Assembly: GCA_949987565.1 (NCBI GenBank)
Contig: OX465102.1
Span: forward strand, 17,744,968-17,808,967
Direction: 5' to 3'
DNA from: Luidia sarsii
Lineage: Eukaryota; Echinodermata; Asteroidea; Paxillosida; Luidiidae
DNA: 64,000 nucleotides
In this document: piece by piece, positions 22,082-33,160 of the stretch
Numbering within the stretch: the stretch's first letter is position 1
How the letters are laid out: the number at the start of each line of letters is the position of its first letter
The notes under the pieces: generated by a model
The model's database searches: none
The model's input: the letters and a program-made list of their open reading frames with translations, nothing else
What the model was told of the DNA's origin: nothing
Made by a program: the position numbers and the translations under genes

Positions 22082-22621
22082 TTAAACCCCCTACACACCA
22101 TTCATTTGGTAAATATCTTAGAAACGTGTCCATACTTTCTCTAATCCAACATATGCATGAAATAACGTACCTGTGAAAGTTTCAGCTCAATCCGTCCACC
22201 ATGTCGTGAGAAAATGGTGAAAAACTGGCTCATTTTCTTTCAACTTGTGTCACCTTCCAGGATCGTAAAATGCACTTAGCAGAAATTTGAATAGCGCCAC
22301 CGTGCTTTTAAACAGGAAAATTGCGAGTACACCTCGAAACAGTCGTCGGTAATTGCGAATGGACCATGTTGGATTTGTGGAAATGGTATGTAAGGGCTTT
22401 AAGGCTGGTAAGCATGTTTTTGTCTTCAGAAGTCGTTTGAAAATGACTGACGGAAATTCATACAGAATTCCACTTTTCATGGCAATGGCATCATTCCAAG
22501 CGCTAAAAGTTCACAGCATGTCTGATACTGGTATTTACTTCCACTTGACTAAGTTACTTTAACCAAATTCGTCAGGTCGAAATTTGGATTTGTGCAATTT
22601 AATGACGTGTAGAGGCTTTAA
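22082..22621. mobile_element. TTAA-bounded MITE, copy 1
   Basis: Bounded by TTAA with 'ttaaaccccctacacacc' at one end and 'gtagaggctttaa' at the other. It is inverted relative to the copy at 49510-49951. Shared interior words include 'cagctcaatc' (as its complement), 'tttctcgcgacatgg' (diverged) and 'cagacatgctgtgaa' (as its complement). A TTAA target is typical of piggyBac- and Kolobok-like elements. Confidence 0.6.
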
Positions 22622-23090
22622 CAATGTGGTGAATGGAGAATCCAAACAATGGGCAAGGCAGGAAGGCACCACGCATTCCAATCATAGCAGACTGGAATCT
22701 CCACACCCTCCAGATTAACAAAGTTAAGTTAAACAAAGGCATCCAAATTACTTATTAATTACAAAAATTAATTTTAATTACTTGTCTTGTGACAGTCTTC
22801 CTGAAAGTCAGTCAGAAAGGTATGCCATTCACCTTTCAATTGTTAACAAACATTGATCGCTATTTTGTATGGGCGGGATCAAAGTTGATCAATTTCAGCC
22901 TTATTTTCAACACTTTATTGTGTGTCATTTTTCAACTTTGTACTTTTTACGGCCAGCCATAGTTTTGCCCACCGTGGTTGGCAAAATCTGCAGTCGTGAC
23001 GTGACGTAGCAAAATAAAGGTCTATATACGCCTATAGTGCTTTAAAATTAAATACATCATTGACGATCGTTACATGAACGGGCAAATCTA

Positions 23091-25602
23091 TCATTTGGAT
23101 TCCTGTGTCAGGATCCCGTCTCTCTTCAGTTTGTCCAGCAGTTTCAACATGGCGTGTTCGATGGCTCCCTGCCGGCTCTTGTAATGCTTTGCCTTTTCGC
23201 TGGTTCCACTGAAGACGTCCCACGCTGTGCCGTCGTATACCCACGGCTCCTTTAGGCTGTGCACCCTCCCCTTGGCACTGTACTTGATGACTCGGTTGGC
23301 AATGGTGACCTATTTAGCGTGTGGTTTAAAAAAATAATAATAATAATTATTTATGTCTAAGCCGGTTTGTCTGAAGTAAATACAATAAACTGTTGCAAAC
23401 TGCTCACTGACTAAAATGACCTGCAATACATCAATCTCAAAGTCAAAAGTTAGAGGGCCTGACGTTTCGATCGTAGCACTAGCAGGACCTTTTCAGCTGC
23501 AAAGTGACAAGGACACACAGACAGTCAGGGGAAGGAAAGCCCTGACACACATGGCAGAGGAAGGACAAAGGGAAGGGAGTGGGATGCAGATGTACACATG
23601 AAGGGGGATCAATAGGAAAACATACAAAAGGGTGATGAGGGAGGAACGAAACGTCGGGCCCTCTAACTTTTAAGGTTTGTCTGGTTATTGGGCCAGGAAA
23701 GGAGCAAAAGTAGACTGCATACTGTGACGTAATACTGTTGCCACCTTCTGTTTGTGTTCAACTCATTTGCACTCAACACCTCCATCCACGTTTGTACAAG
23801 ACTTGTATTCAACTCGGTCACCCATGAATAGACAGCGATTAGCTCTGTCTACCGCGATTGTATTCAGTCATCTGATGAGGCAAAGAGTTGGACGTGCGAT
23901 GACTATGTTCACCAATTTATCGTATTTAATTACCTGGTGTGGGTAGACGAAGGGCCGACGTGTGTGACCCATAGCCATGTTCGTTCCCACGGGACTTTTT
24001 CTCCCGCGGCCACGGTAACTTACCGCGACATTCCTGAATGCTAGTCTATATACCGCGCGTTCCCACATGGACCTTTTTTACGCCGACGGAATGTTTATTC
24101 GCCGTGCAGCGAGGAGAATGTCCGATTATTGAGGCTGCTGTGTACAGTAACCTTTGCCCTAGGAGGGATATGACGTACTTTTCGCGCTGAAATCGTAACG
24201 TTGTATAGTCAGGTACCGACATGTACATGTATACTGATTAGTACTACTGCCACTGGGTACGACACGTACGCCACGTGAATATCGTTTGGGGTTTGGGGGT
24301 TTCTTCTAGTGCGACTACGAGTGGTAGTACAATGTCCGGGTTTGAGCTGATTAATGATCTGCCTGCTCTCCCGGCCCTTTGTTCTTCAGTATTTTCACTG
24401 GGATCAGAGTCAGTTAAAAGCCTGATAAAATCAATCAAACCTGACAAATATTTCACCGATTTCACGGAGCTTGAAGATGAGAGGTACAGCACATATTGTA
24501 CATTTATAAGTACAATGTATACAGCTTACAGTTACAAATGAATGATTGAATGGTACATGGACATGTAGGTACATGCACTGTACATCATGGAGGAATAAGA
24601 ATTAAGGGCTAATTATTCCTCCATGTGTACATGTATATGTACAGTACTGTTGGCGTCAGGGAAATATACCACCACTTTCGCGCTCCTGCTAGCCATTTAT
24701 ATGCAGTGGGGACGTAACGCAGGAATTAAGCTGCTCTGTTTATAGCGTTTTACAGTGCGCAGTGGCTATTGTTACGGCAGTCGTCTGTTTTAATACTTTA
24801 AAGTATTTATCAGTACAGGCTGGTTGAACCAGACTATTCGTTGATAGTCTGGTTCCAAGAGCTAAACATCCTAAAATACTGCCGTAAACACAGCCCCTAC
24901 GTTTACAGTGTGGTCGCGGTGGTTTAACAAGTCTATATCGAGTCTCAAAATTCAGTGGGCCTGTCTCAAAATTTAGTGGGCCTGACGTAAGGCCCACTAA
25001 ATTTTGAGATTTGCATTTTTTGGTAATTGTAGTCAGTATAGCAGTTTGCAACATTTGTGTGTGTATCACTTTAAGTCTATCGAGTGTTTCCTGTCACATA
25101 CCAAAGATCCTATAGCGAGCAAAAGCCTACTAGCCTAATATTAGTGAGATCACACTCATCCGGATGAAGTGCACACAGGACGCCATTTTTAGTAAGCAAA
25201 GTCGCACGCATGCGCTCCATTGCGTGGTCACATCACATTCTGTTCACGCATCCAATGTTATATCTTTGTCAATGTTTGTGACTTTTCTGCTTCACTCCGG
25301 AGGCACCGAAAGCAGACGGCGGAGGACTCCGTTGCTTACTAAAATGGCCGCGGATCGATTTCACCTTTTGCGCGTTGCGCGCTATAGGATCTTTAGTGTG
25401 TACCACCTTATTATGCGGATTTACGTTTGGTTAGTGTATAGCTCCAACGGTGTGAGTGAGATATTATGCCCCCCAGTCATGGCGCCATTTTGGTATCCTC
25501 CTCGGATTCGCGATCTCTGTTTACCTGTCCTTCCTCGTTGGCAACCTTGTTGACGAAAGCAGTCACAGCTTGGATGATAGAGGGATCGAGGAGGTAGGCC
25601 AT
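23091..25602 (-). CDS. Unrecognised 98-residue protein, two coding exons
   Basis: Coding exons 25602-25525 (26 codons, after acceptor TTCTCGGTTGCAG at 25626) and 23309-23091 (72 codons plus TGA) join in phase 0 through a GTAAAC donor and an AAATAG acceptor. The ATG is the first in the modelled transcript and sits in an ideal context (CGCCATGG). The protein begins MAYLLDPSIIQAVTAFVNKV. Its middle is basic and aromatic (KEPWVYDGTAWDVFSG), and it ends in a long charged helix (GAIEHAMLKLLDKLKRDG). There is no cysteine, signal peptide or membrane segment in this reading. I do not recognise the family. The C-terminal helix loosely recalls the last helix of double-stranded-RNA-binding folds, but that is too weak to use. 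Poly-A signal candidates lie near 23005 and 22915. An alternative is that the exon at 25626 is internal and the frame extends upstream. Confidence 0.6.
23390..23680. mobile_element. Long-form family A copy in the intron of the 98-residue gene
   Basis: Left half: 'gttgcaaactgctcactgac', then 'agagggcctgacgtttcgat'. The interior is purine-rich (agtgacaaggacacac, gggaaggaaagcc). The right half is reduced to 'aacgaaacgtcgggccctct'. Confidence 0.6.
24331..24483 (+). CDS. Weak candidate first coding exon, plus strand
   Basis: An ATG-initiated open segment reading MSGFELINDLPALPALCSS and on to KYFTDFTELEDE. It ends at a plausible donor (GAG-AG before GTACAG). The composition is protein-like, but no partner exon or homolog is recognised, and it lies inside the intron of the minus-strand 98-residue gene. 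It may be chance. Confidence 0.15.
24586..24625. mobile_element. Nano-palindrome copy 2 (40 bp) with 7-bp direct repeats
   Basis: Begins 'catggaggaataa' and ends 'ttattcctccatg'. It is flanked on both sides by TGTACAT (24579-24585 and 24626-24632). Confidence 0.65.
24762..24900. mobile_element. Diverged copy of the 9532-9714 palindrome
   Basis: Shares 'cgcagtggct.ttgttacggc', the central 'ggctggttgaaccagactat' and 'gttccaagagctaaacatcc' with the first copy. The right arm has decayed. Confidence 0.65.
24945..25065. mobile_element. Family A remnant with collapsed centre
   Basis: 'aaaatttagtgggcctgacg' is immediately followed by the inverted 'ggcccactaaattttgagat' and the terminal 'cagtttgcaacattt'. 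The catalogue centre (ctagcaggacc) has been deleted. Confidence 0.6.
25097..25402. mobile_element. Foldback element around 'gatcctatagcg'
   Basis: 'accaaagatcctatagcgag' at the left is matched inverted by 'cgcgctataggatctttagt' at the right. The inner 'cgccatttttagtaagcaa' pairs with 'ttgcttactaaaatggccg'. Confidence 0.65.
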
Positions 25603-26666
25603 GGCGATAGAGATGACAACAGTTAACTGCAACCGAGAACGGAAATGGGTTAGACGTGTTTAATTAGATGAGCAGCTAGGCATGGTGTTCACGAACTAGT
25701 CTCACCCAAGGCCTCCTCACACGTATACTAGACCGAATCCCCGGCAAAATGTTGGGAAATAGCGAGTTAATTAGGCCTAACCTTTCAGATCGGAAAACAT
25801 CGATGTCCATAGATTTCCTTCTTATTTACACAGTTTGTAGATGGTCGTGATAGAATCCTCATGTTGAAATTTTACGGTCTGGGATGCTGTACTTCTCCAG
25901 AAATCTTCACTCAAACATCGACACGTATTAATTAATGAACTATTTCGTAATCTCACACTACAGGCTGGTGCGTAAACCGTGAGGGTTCAGTTTGCCTTTT
26001 TCTACTTTCTCATATTACTGTTTGAGCTATAACCTTTTTTAATGTTTCATGGTTTAACACACAAACTGCGGCAATCTTCTCTGATACTCACATGCACTGC
26101 ACTGCAAAATGAATGATCAGCATAGTATAGTACTGTCGAGCGCAAACCTCGGATTTTGCGCAAACCTCGGATTGACCTTATGCGCACCATAAATCTCGCG
26201 CACCTACTCGAGTTTGCGTGCGCAGGCTTAGGTTTGCGCTGGCGACCCCACGCGCAAAGTTTAACTACTGTATATTTACTAATTATTAATATAACTTCTT
26301 TGGAAAACTTACGTGTCCTTAACTTAGATGCATAGGGTTGGTGCGTTATTTTTTCCGTACTAATGGCGACTGCATGCACGTATAGTGCCGTGATAAAGCA
26401 AGGCAGCTTGGTTTCTCTTCTTATTCCGATCCATGGTATAGGTCATGTACGTGGTTCGGCAAGGCGGTCGGTGGCGTGGATGGGATGCCGGAGGAATGTC
26501 GTCGTGGGGCCGACCAAATACATCGAACTGAACGAAGCAGCACATAGATCAAGCGGTGTATGATGTGAGGAGACCACAGGCAAATTTCGATGTCTATATA
26601 AATTGATTGATTGATTGCACGGCTTGCTTTTCAACTGAATACTCGTTGCCATAATATTTCAGTGTA

Positions 26667-26812
26667 GTCCGAGTAACTACTAAAACTAGTCACCCTGTTT
26701 TTATCGAATTTTGAAATTTGGAGGGACGGGTGACAGTCACCCGTCCCTCCAAATTTCAAAATTAGAAAAAGAAAGAAAAAATGGTGACTTGTCGGGTCCA
26801 AGTTACTCGGAC
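26667..26812. mobile_element. Hairpin element with near-perfect central palindrome
   Basis: Outer arms are 'gtccgagtaact' and 'agttactcggac'. The centre is a hairpin of about 26-bp arms ('ttttgaaatttggagggacg' paired with 'cgtccctccaaatttcaaaa'). The word TTTCAGTGT occurs just outside both ends. Confidence 0.7.
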
Positions 26813-26891
26813 TAATTTCAGTGTCTGATCCTCTCGGCAAGAAAAACAGCGGGATGTTATAGGCCTATATATACATGTACCGACCTCCTAC

Positions 26892-26975
26892 CTTTGAACT
26901 GACACAAGACTAGTACACGAACGACAGGAGATAGCTGTTGGGAGTTATAATCCTTGAAGTCTGACTGAGTGTACA
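26892..26975 (-). other. Likely untranslated first exon of the 98-residue gene
   Basis: Begins about 30 bases after a TATA box and ends at a donor-like GTAGGAG. It contains no ATG, so translation would start in the next exon. The transcription start is estimated, not seen. Confidence 0.4.
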
Positions 26976-27001
26976 ATGACGATACGTCCGGCCGGCGTCA
27001 G

Positions 27002-27009
27002 CTTTTATA
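27002..27009 (-). promoter_or_regulatory. TATA box, minus strand
   Basis: TATAAAAG on the minus strand, followed by GC-rich DNA (gccggccgg) and a TCAGTC initiator-like word about 40 bases downstream. It is well placed to drive the 98-residue gene. Confidence 0.45.
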
Positions 27010-27670
27010 GCCAGTGCTGCAATAATCTATTTAAAGCTGGGGGAACCCAACAGCAGTTGCGAAATAAGCGTGCGTGATGAGTGTGCGGGGAAGCTTTACC
27101 CGATCGAGGCTATGGGGGGAATTTCCAGGACTGCTATTGTCTAATTCACTTAAATGTGAACTGAACAATTATTGATGGAAAGAAGGACATATATATAGAG
27201 GGAGAGGTGGAGACTAGAGAGAGGGTGCATGGAGAGCTAGAGAGGTAGAGAAATGGAGAGATCGAGGTTGATGAGAGGTGGAGAGAGGTTGAGAGGTCGA
27301 TCACGGGAGAGAGGGGTTGAGAGGTGGGGAGAGCTGGCAAGGAGTGGACTTGTCTTGGTTCAAGTCTCAAGACGTTGTTGGTTGAGATACTCTAACGCCT
27401 GACGCACCCACACACGCCGGTCAAGTGCGCACTCCCCTATCAACGCCCGGTACGCCCGTGTGCCGACATGGACGCGCATCCGCCAAGTTAATTACCAAAG
27501 AGGGCAAAACAAGTACCCGGTTGTTAGTGGCAATCGCGTGTAATACGCGCATTCATTGGGACCCTTAGTTTCTTTGTGAGTAGGCCTACTCTGCAGACAT
27601 AATACTCTAGACCAACAAACCTTCAAATTCGGCGACAAACCACAACCAGAATCTCCAGGTTTTGACAGAC

Positions 27671-27700
27671 TATGGAGGAATAAATTTTTATTCCTCCATG
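27671..27700. mobile_element. Nano-palindrome copy 3 (30 bp), inserted in a known repeat
   Basis: 'tatggaggaataaat' joined to 'ttttattcctccatg'. It is flanked by GACAGAC at 27664-27670 and 27701-27707. The surrounding repeat family elsewhere reads straight through this site (ggttttgtcagacggagacg), so the empty site is known. Confidence 0.75.
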
Positions 27701-28119
27701 GACAGACGGAGTCGAAGCCCGAGTTAGCGTGATCCATGAATTCGTAAACGGCCTAAATAGCTTAGCTAGCTACGGAGGGTTTCGGTGGTGACATACAACC
27801 ATTATTGGTTGGGCAGTGATGACGAAGCGTGATTCGGCCGTTCTGGCCGTGTAGTGACGGAAGTGCACGAATTCTCTCGTGTGCCAAGCCAGTTGAAACG
27901 GTGCCCAACCAGTCCTCGGCTATGCATCGCCAAACCGCACGCATGAGGTGCGGTATAGCTAGTACACGGTATACGCAGCACAAACCGGCCGGAAAATTGC
28001 AATACTTGACAAACCGGTTTGGAAGTTCCAACCCTGTGATTCATATCCCTGCACCCGGTTACTAACCACGTAAAAAAAATAAAACCTGACAAAATACGGT
28101 CAACAAAAGAAAAAGGGCC

Positions 28120-31100
28120 TTTATTTCAACCGCCAACATGAAAACCACCGTGCACTTCTTACGGGCACACGATATTACAGTATACGGATACAGTGAAACA
28201 AGAAGTGGAAATGTCTTTAAAACATGTGCAAAAAGGGAAGGTCAAGAAAAGAAGAAGAAAATAAATTCAATTCCACTTTTCCCATGGCAAAGGGAAATGA
28301 AAACTGCATACTCTGACTCTGAGTTTACAGGGGGAACTATATAGCAATTCACTCATTTCTTTCTTCGGTGGAGTAAAATCAATGTTTGATTACAAAATGA
28401 CAACTAGCAACATGTGTACGGATCTTTGCAAGTAAATGTACACGACCAACTACTAGCTAAAAAAACCACAGGGAAATTGAGCATATTCAGCGGAAGTTTT
28501 CGAAATACTCTTTACAACTCATGTGTCTATGCTCATTTGTAAAAACCAATCAAAGCAACACGCTGTTGTTGTTTTATAATATGGAAAACCCACTGTAAAC
28601 AACTACGGGATTCGTATTTTTTAGAAGACCAATGGGACACGAAAGGCTAAAGCACATGGTACGGAAACGAGCCGCTGAATAATACTTGACAAAATCGTAC
28701 TGCAGCATATAACATAGCATTATCGTCGTACAATGTATCTTTCTCTCTGAAACAGACATAAATCGGAGGAATTGCCCCATGGTAATATAAAACATAAGCA
28801 GCCACAAGATAGGGAAAATATATGCAATAATTTAGATCCGCAAAATTACAAAACATTTTTTTTTTTTTTTTTTTGGGGGGGGAGGGCTTGCACAAGTTTA
28901 CTTGCTCCATCCGTGAATGGATCGTTTCAAATGAAAACTGACGATCGTATTGGTAACTCTTTTCTTTGCACGTCTACGTTCACCAACATCGGTTAATAAT
29001 AACACCATAGACACTACTAAACGACATGACATAAAAGGAAACTACATGGTTTAAGTTAAATGATACACATTGCATACTCACAAAGATGTAGGAATACAAA
29101 AAAGGTGTCAAATGAAGGATAATTCCCAATGCAACGCATAAACCTTCTTTTCAAAATGTTAAATTATAATGACTGCTCTGGACTATGAAAATATCATTAC
29201 AAAAAGTTATTTTAATTTTTTCCGAAACTTTTTTGCATACTTGGATCTTAACGTTAGTTTATGAAAGACAGATTTTAAAATGTCGAAAATGTCCTAAAAC
29301 AACTAATTTTGAAAAGAAATGTCCTGACTCCTGTAACAAGCAATAGAACGATCCAATTTTAAATTAATAATGCTCACCACCATGTATGAAACATTAAAGA
29401 TCCGATTCAAAACGCTTGACTCCGAGTTATATCCAAATTCTATTACAATTTACTAACTTGTATACATAAGGCACTAACATCTATTATTAAAACAAAATAC
29501 AATGGACACAAATTCCTTAGAAAAAAGTCATAAAAACATTCAATACAAACTCCATCCTAATTGTTGAAAACATTGCAACAATAAATTTCCAAAACGGCTC
29601 ATAACTTAAAAAGGAGATTTTTTTTTTAAATGTAAGTGAAGTACTTATTTTTGTCATTTCAATTTCTAATCAATACCTTACAAATATGCATACAATAATG
29701 CTTTGGAGAAAAACAGTACAATTAAGGAGCACTTAAGATAAATCTTCGGAACATATTTATTAAAATAGATTTCCTAAATCTCTTCAATATTTTGGCATCA
29801 GATGGAAAAGTATTCAGTATTGGTAAATATAACAAGAGAAATTTAATATCATTTAACATATAAGTAGGATTACCTCTGTATTTGTTACAAACTATTTACT
29901 TATATAGACAGTCCCTTTTTAATTCTTTGAAAAAAATCTTTCTGATAAATTGTCTTTGAATGAATCTTAATATTTTACTCTTGGCAACATCAACAGTCTT
30001 CCAGTTAACGAGATCACCTTTTTCAAAACAAAAATTAAAATTGTAAGGGAACGTTCATCGTTTAACAGTTAACAGCAAGAGTAACTGCAGCCAAATGCAA
30101 CACTTACAAATGAAAACACTGCCATACAAAATTAGAAAGTTTTAACAATCAAAATGTAAAACAAAGCAAACCGTATGAAACCATACTTTCTTCTAATCTT
30201 GACTTCACTCTAAATTATAAATTTCTTGTCTTTCTATTTACAGGGCAAAGTCCGACTTAGTGCTTGATCCAGGAATTTGCTGAAGAACAAATAAATCTTT
30301 TTTTCTTTCTGTTGACACTAAAACAATTCAGATAATAGTAATTTAAATGATCTCAACTTTAACTACAAAAATATAACTTTCCTTTTCTCAAAGACAAAGA
30401 CAACAGAGAAATACGATGATCAAAATATGTTTTTAACTCTTTACAGTGAATGTTTGTCCTCTATCCATAAAAAAATAATGGTTTTTGTTAGTTTGGAAAG
30501 AAAATATTTCTTCTGACAATTACATTATGTTAATAAATCAGTAGGTAAAAATATCTGTAAACCTGCCTTTATAATTTTCAACTTTGTACATTGTCTCAAA
30601 GCAATATTACACCAACACCTTTTCTTGTTTAAACTAAAGCATGGGCTGGTTTGGATGGAACTTTCGTTTTTTGCTCTTTTGAAAGTCTGTTTTAAATTTC
30701 AATGGGTAAGTATAACTTAAGGGTCGTGCATATTTTTGAAGGGGCTCGTATAAAATGTCTCTGGTGCTAAATCAAAAACAAAACACTTTAACAAACGAAA
30801 ACATTCAAATTTAAGGAGCTACATGTATAGTTAAATTACATTTTTTGTCAAAAGGCATCTTTGCATTAGAGTTTAGAATTTCAAAAAGAAGAGAAATTAA
30901 CCTCAAATATACTTTGTATCAAATAATTATATGTCAAATGAATTAGCTTTTGTTGACATAACTATCAATTAATTGAGGAAAATATCAGTAAAATGGCAAT
31001 GGATATTTTAGGTAGAGTTGAGTCAGGATCGACAACATGTATTCCGCGTGGATAGTTTATCAATAGAAACAAACTCCTTCTGAACATGACCAGGATTAAC

Positions 31101-31528
31101 ATAATACACGAGGTACATGCATGAGAAAAGTGCAATTTAAAAAAAAAATTGGATTGGGTTTTGAATGAAATTAAGATGTTTTTAATAGAGTTCTTTTAAA
31201 CATTCTTTTAAAATAAAGTTAACAGGTTTTTTTCCCCAATATAAGTTAATTTCGTCGGGTGCCCTGCAAAAGGGCATAAAGTGCGTTCAGACACCGACAT
31301 CACCTCATGCCCTTCTGCTGGGAACAAATTCCGTCTGGTCCGTTTTATGGCCTTTTAAAATGAGTTTTTATTTCATCATGACGTAATAATTGAACACAGA
31401 ATGTGAGCGGATTGAAACGAGTACAAAATGGAAAATAATGAGTAATTGAAAAAGAATGACCTCACTGACTTTCCTTTGCCCTTATGCCCTTATGACTATT
31501 TTGTTTGTTTTTTAATGATCTTGCTAGA
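28120..31528 (-). other. Probable 3' UTR of OTUD4
   Basis: About 3.4 kb of AT-rich DNA directly after the OTUD4 stop, almost free of the repeat families found everywhere else. An AATAAA signal on the minus strand sits at 28125-28120. Low repeat content is consistent with transcribed sequence under constraint. The exact cleavage site is not visible and a shorter 3' end is possible. Confidence 0.45.
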
Positions 31529-32357
31529 CTAATGAGTGGTGGGAATGTATAATGCTGGGGCCTGGGCTGGTGCACTGTTTGTCATATAGGTGATGGGGGG
31601 ACTTTGGCCGTAGGCTACAGTGGGTACCTTGACTGGGCTCCCATAGGGAAAGGCCGGCTGCCACTGTCCTTGCACTGGGTACTGATAGGTGCCTGGGGTC
31701 CCTGGTGCTGGTGGTGGTGGTGGTGCTGGTGCTGGTGCTGGTGGCGGGTGGTAATTCACATGTGCATAGGGGTCCGACTGAATGGCCGGGGAGTTAGCGT
31801 GGGGATTGAAGAAGGTGTTACTGGGAGCCGCTTGCATCGGCGGCGGTGGTGGCTGCGGCAGCGGGGGCAGCTGGGGGTGAAGGTGCTGACCAGCCGGCGA
31901 CTCCACGTAGTACGGCTGCAGCGAGGGCCCTGTTGGAGACAACACGGGAGGTGGGAGAGTGAGATTAGTACTGTTAAGCACGGGAAAGGGAGACATGGGA
32001 AACACACCTGGGCTGATGACGTCGTAGGGCGACTTGCGGCGGGTCGGGGTGGCTAAGGTCCTGGCCATGCCCGACGGATGCATGTCCGGAGGGCAGGAAG
32101 GGAGGCAAGGGGAGGGGGAGGGACTCTCGCAGGTGGCCTCGTTGGCCGGTCTAGCCTCAGATCTGGGCGTCGGGATTCGGAGGGGCATACTCGGTCTCAG
32201 CGGCGTTGCAATCGTCGTTTGTCTCGGGCCATTGTTGGTGCCGGACTCCATCCCGACGAATTCCGATTTGCGGCAGTCAGAATTCTGCTGCTGCTGTTGC
32301 TGCTGGCTACCCAATGATCTCTGGGGTATGGGGCTAGGGCTCGGACTGCCGGGAAGT

Positions 32358-32393
<36 letters not shown>

Positions 32394-32493
32394 TCTGGGC
32401 ATAGGTTGGAATCGGAGGTGTGAGTGCTGCTCAGGGAGGAAGGGGTACCGCGAGGTGGGAAGGTGAAGTAGACTGCATTGGTCGGCAGAGGTA

Positions 32494-32528
<35 letters not shown>

Positions 32529-33160
32529 TGCTGATATGGCTGGTGTACACTGTTTGGCATGAACCTTTCGTTATTCTTCAAGCTTGACGGGCTTGAGGCT
32601 GGCTCCTGATTGGAAACGACAGTCAAACCCTGCTGCCCTACAACAGTAATTCCACCACATCCAGAACAGACAAGATGAGATTAATCTACAAGATCATAAC
32701 AGCTTCCGACCTCTGTCAGAACAAGTGACTGATGATATGGGCAGTCTAAAATTGCCATATGCCTTTGAGAAATGTCCTGAAAGGAAAGAAAGGTCCTGCT
32801 AGGATCGAAACATTAGGCATTCTAATGTAGTGCAACTTAAGTCAGTAAGGCAGTTGCAAACATATTTCTGTACCACTTTTTTCAGTCCGAAATTTGCTTA
32901 CCATTTTGGGGGCAGATTCTGTGTCGCATGCCCTCGTCTGATTCGTCCTCGGGAATGTTGCTGCTGTTGGAGATGGTGCCCTCTGGGGAGTAATGGGATC
33001 CGCTAGATGACGAAGACTGCACCATGGATTGCTGGTGCTGGGTGTGTGGTGCAGCCATGTCCGGAGGCTGATGGAATGGCTGCTGGTGCTGGGTCTGCTG
33101 CTGCTGCTGTTGCTGCTGCTGCCATTGGTGCATTTGAAGGAGGTACAGACGATGGTGGTA
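31529..33160 (-). other. OTUD4 C-terminal polyglutamine and proline-rich exons
   Basis: The last two exons hold four separate CAG/CTG tracts giving glutamine runs of roughly 7 to 12 residues (near 33095-33120, 32284-32303, 32362-32396 and 32494-32534). A proline stretch with short PAPAP repeats follows near 31700-31745. The runs are mostly pure CAG codons and so are likely length-polymorphic. The domain is predicted disordered. The antisense open frames here (Cys/Trp-rich) are artefacts of the same repeats. Confidence 0.85.

Noticed and set aside
26130..26240. Repeated 'gcgcaaacctcggatt' words as regulatory sites
   Set aside because: They form an imperfect local repeat and palindrome with no link to a recognised gene start.
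28866..28882. Poly-T/poly-G run as a retroposon insertion mark
   Set aside because: Several similar T/G and C runs occur in the window with no associated cDNA-like sequence; simple low-complexity DNA.
31604..32423. Open frames of 150 and 129 residues antisense to the last OTUD4 exon
   Set aside because: Cys/Trp-rich strings are the reverse of CAG and proline codon repeats; the sense frame is clearly conserved OTUD4.
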